From Acanthochlamys bracteata (lineage: Eukaryota; Streptophyta; Magnoliopsida; Pandanales; Velloziaceae), in assembly GCA_019914995.1 (NCBI GenBank), contig CM034130.1, forward strand, positions 10,292,001 to 10,356,000: a stretch of 64,000 nucleotides of DNA. Direction: 5' to 3'. The translations under genes were made by a program, and so were the position numbers. The notes below the pieces were generated by a model. That model did not search any database and was not told the origin of the DNA. It saw nothing but the letters and a program-made list of their open reading frames with translations. Each line of letters opens with the position of its first letter. The first letter of the stretch is position 1. Below, piece after piece: positions 62,001 to 64,000 of this stretch.

Positions 62001-63469
62001 GGCAATGCTAGTACATCTGTTGATCCAAACTTTTGAAACCGCTTCCTTAAGTTAATATTCACTAGAAAGCTCCTAAGTGAGAAGTTGCTATAAAACTTCA
62101 GGCCTCTACCCTAACAGAAGCTTTGATCAACATGTCCACCAATCCTGACTTGCAACAAAACGATCTCTTTACGGTTTATTAGAGAACAGCCATACCAAGG
62201 AGACAAGAGAATGACTGCAGCGTCACCAAACTTTGAGCTGTTCTCACCTCCAAGAATATAGCATGCTACAAATAAAGGAAAAGATAAACCAAAGGGCCAA
62301 AAAAAAAAAAAAAAAAGTACTAGATACAGGTTAGCAAGACCCAATCAACCCAATTTATTCTTCAGCAAACAAATCCAACTAGCTCATCTTTGCCTAATTC
62401 ATACTCCAGAGAGGTTATCAGAATCAGATGGGATAGTTCCTCATGAATGCAGCTATTCTACATTCTGCTGGCAACAAAGTGATAACTAAACCAAGTATTT
62501 TCTCATAGAGATGCATCACAGTTCAGTGTCAGTATGTCATATATAATATTTCATAAAAAATAATTAATAGGAATGATGATAGAAAGATCCACAGAGATGC
62601 GTCTGCCCAGTATGTCATATATTATTCACAAAAAACACTTCACAAAAAACAATTAATAGGAATAATGATAGAAAGATTCAAATGACACCACTTGGAAGAG
62701 AAAACTTCCATGCATTTACTGGAGCAGCAGCAACATCAACAAAAAATAAAGCCATCAATGGCAGCTTTGAAAGAAAGCACAACAAAAGTTCACAATACTG
62801 GACAATTGACTAATCCAACACTTGTGAACACAAACATCTAACACATATACCAAGTTACAAAGTAGAGCAATAGTGCTTGCATATTGTGTAACTCGAGCTG
62901 AAAAGAACAAGAGTATTATGACCTTAAAAAATGTAATAAAATCCAGTTGAACCATCCATAAGGTAACATTGATATGTTATATAAATTCATCAAGCACTAA
63001 ACATTTCTACATTTATAGCAAGATGAACCATTAAAGTGGTTCTTACCACTGACTCTATGTTCCACAATCCCATTATTAATTTCTAATGAATGTGTATGAT
63101 CAAAGAAGCAAAGGAAGAAAGGAAAACATAGCTGGAAAAACTTACGTGCGATCTGCCAAACGACAGAATTGAGGGGAGAGCTTCTCTATACTTTTATTGA
63201 TCTCAATCTCTGGAGGACCAACATAAATATTTGTGTACCTGAGGCATTACATTGCAAATGATTAAGAGATTGCTCTCTTGCTTCAAAATCAAGAATATTT
63301 TTAAACTATATAACAACAATGAAAAGAGGGAGGTCTTATTGTGTTGCCTTAGCCAAATATTGGGGTTGCGGGGAAAGACAATACGTTCATTAGCCTTCAT
63401 GATCTTCTTGATGTCCAGCTCAATGAAGTGGTTGAAGGAGTCTATGTGCTGCTTCACGAGCCCTCGCAC
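47060..63469 (-). CDS. NRPC2: DNA-directed RNA polymerase III second-largest subunit (RPC2), 5' end missing
   Basis: Thirty-six coding exons, 1126 residues; only the short N terminus lies beyond the window. Exons: 63348-63469, 63146-63238, 60996-61068, 60810-60900, 60680-60732, 59581-59645, 59311-59416, 59121-59231, 57858-57917, 57309-57347, 57130-57180, 56956-57054, 55865-55924, 55682-55774, 54942-55043, 54752-54862, 54547-54663, 53661-53777, 53516-53596, 52422-52526, 52258-52338, 52003-52173, 51874-51918, 51494-51571, 51271-51410, 51045-51150, 50209-50330, 49982-50117, 49774-49904, 49348-49473, 49220-49275, 48356-48426, 47726-47810, 47534-47637, 47220-47348, 47060-47110. With RPC1 it forms the catalytic centre that transcribes tRNA and 5S rRNA genes. 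Motifs: [87 protein letters not shown], the metal-site block [29 protein letters not shown], and the C-terminal zinc site CGKCG...CSMC. The C terminus [14 protein letters not shown] is typical of RPC2. The 63348 junction uses a GC donor. Confidence 0.97.
61756..61994. repeat. MITE-like element in an RPC2 intron
   Basis: Left end TAAGGTGTGTTTGGGAGTGC; right end in reverse complement TAAGGGCGCATTTGGCAACA; both continue into CTTTTC(T/C)AGAA. Length about 239 bases, AT-rich and non-coding, within the 2-kb intron between exons 61068 and 63146. The terminal repeats resemble those at 44240-44519 (GGGTGCATTT). Confidence 0.65.
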
Positions 63470-64000
63470 CTGGGACAACAAGTTCCATTCGTTCATTGAT
63501 GCTCAGCATAAAATTTTAGAGAAAAACACACTAGGTAAAGATTCAACACAAGCCACTGCCATCATTTTAACAAGACGCCACATATCAAAATATTTGTCAA
63601 CCCATGCTAAATAATGAATTTATTTTACTATTTTTAACATGATATTGTCAACATTTATTTTACTATTATTAATATGCTTCCCAAGCACAAGGCATACGAT
63701 GTTACCACTGGACTCCTCTCAAAAACTGTAAGCTACAAATGTGAGCAAAACCAAACATCATCATTCCAGTTTTGTAAAAGATCAAAAACACGGATACCAA
63801 TTAATAAAGACGAAAATTCTTTAATAGATGTTTCTTCCATGATTTTCGAACAAGTTAGAAGTAAATTTTCAGTTTAACTATGAGTATACCTGAGAGTTAA
63901 TATGCACATATGCCCTATCTTCTATGCATGGTACTAATTAAGGGGTTGTTTGTCTCAATTGAGTTATAAAAACCTTAACCCAGTTGCTGAAAATTAGCAG
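63470..64000. other. Upstream intron of RPC2
   Basis: An acceptor (TGTCCCAG) precedes the first visible exon at 63469, so this stretch should be intron. I looked for the N-terminal exon of about 35 residues on the minus strand and did not find it; it probably lies beyond the right edge. Confidence 0.5.

Noticed and set aside
1..64000. tRNA genes, rRNA genes or CRISPR arrays
   Set aside because: By eye no tRNA B-box (GGTTCGANTCC) with matching arms and no regularly spaced repeats were found; tRNAscan-SE was not available.

Overview
The window is nuclear DNA from a flowering plant, most likely a eudicot. The evidence is intron-rich genes with GT-AG junctions, AT-rich introns and intergenic DNA, plastid or mitochondrial targeting leaders, and plant-only families (PMT putative methyltransferases, NPF transporters, prolamin-like secreted proteins, plastid PRPP synthase and pyruvate kinase). 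Exon models were built by hand from reading frame, splice consensus and remembered family sequences. For every complete multi-exon model the coding length is divisible by three.

Layout, left to right. 1-1256 (-): 5' part of a PPR gene cut by the left edge. 2806-3843 (-): single-exon membrane-anchored MYB-like protein (maMYB type). 4768-5427 (-): VPS55 homologue, four coding exons. 9762-12880 (+): PMT2/PMT14-type putative methyltransferase, six exons. 15883-19813 (+): type I inositol polyphosphate 5-phosphatase, ten exons. 20534-20791 (-): two C/D box snoRNAs (U33-like and U61-like) with their own Site II/telo-box promoter. 22150-26045 (-): chloroplast-type ribose-phosphate pyrophosphokinase. 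26770-27087 (-): prolamin-like small secreted protein. 27396-27910 (+): broken copy of an unrecognised His/Pro-rich gene whose relative lies inverted at 45677-46123 (-). 28278-30141 (-): ubiquitin-like/SAYSvFN membrane protein. 30142-35318: AT-rich DNA without recognisable genes. 35319-38003 (+): NPF7.3/NRT1.5-type transporter. 38529-43664 (-): plastidial pyruvate kinase beta subunit (PKP3-like). 47060-63469 (-): RNA polymerase III second-largest subunit, 36 visible exons, 5' end beyond the right edge.

The genes are not an operon. Most are housekeeping or trafficking functions sharing a neighbourhood. From memory, PRS2, VPS55, PKP3 and NRT1.5 lie close together on Arabidopsis chromosome 1 (At1g32380-At1g32450), and PMT14 and IP5P2 are near neighbours on chromosome 4 (At4g18030/At4g18010), so the window looks like an ancestral block later fractionated in Arabidopsis. 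The least expected content is the snoRNA pair, the inverted decayed gene pair, a GC-AG intron in the Pol III gene, and MITE-like repeats.
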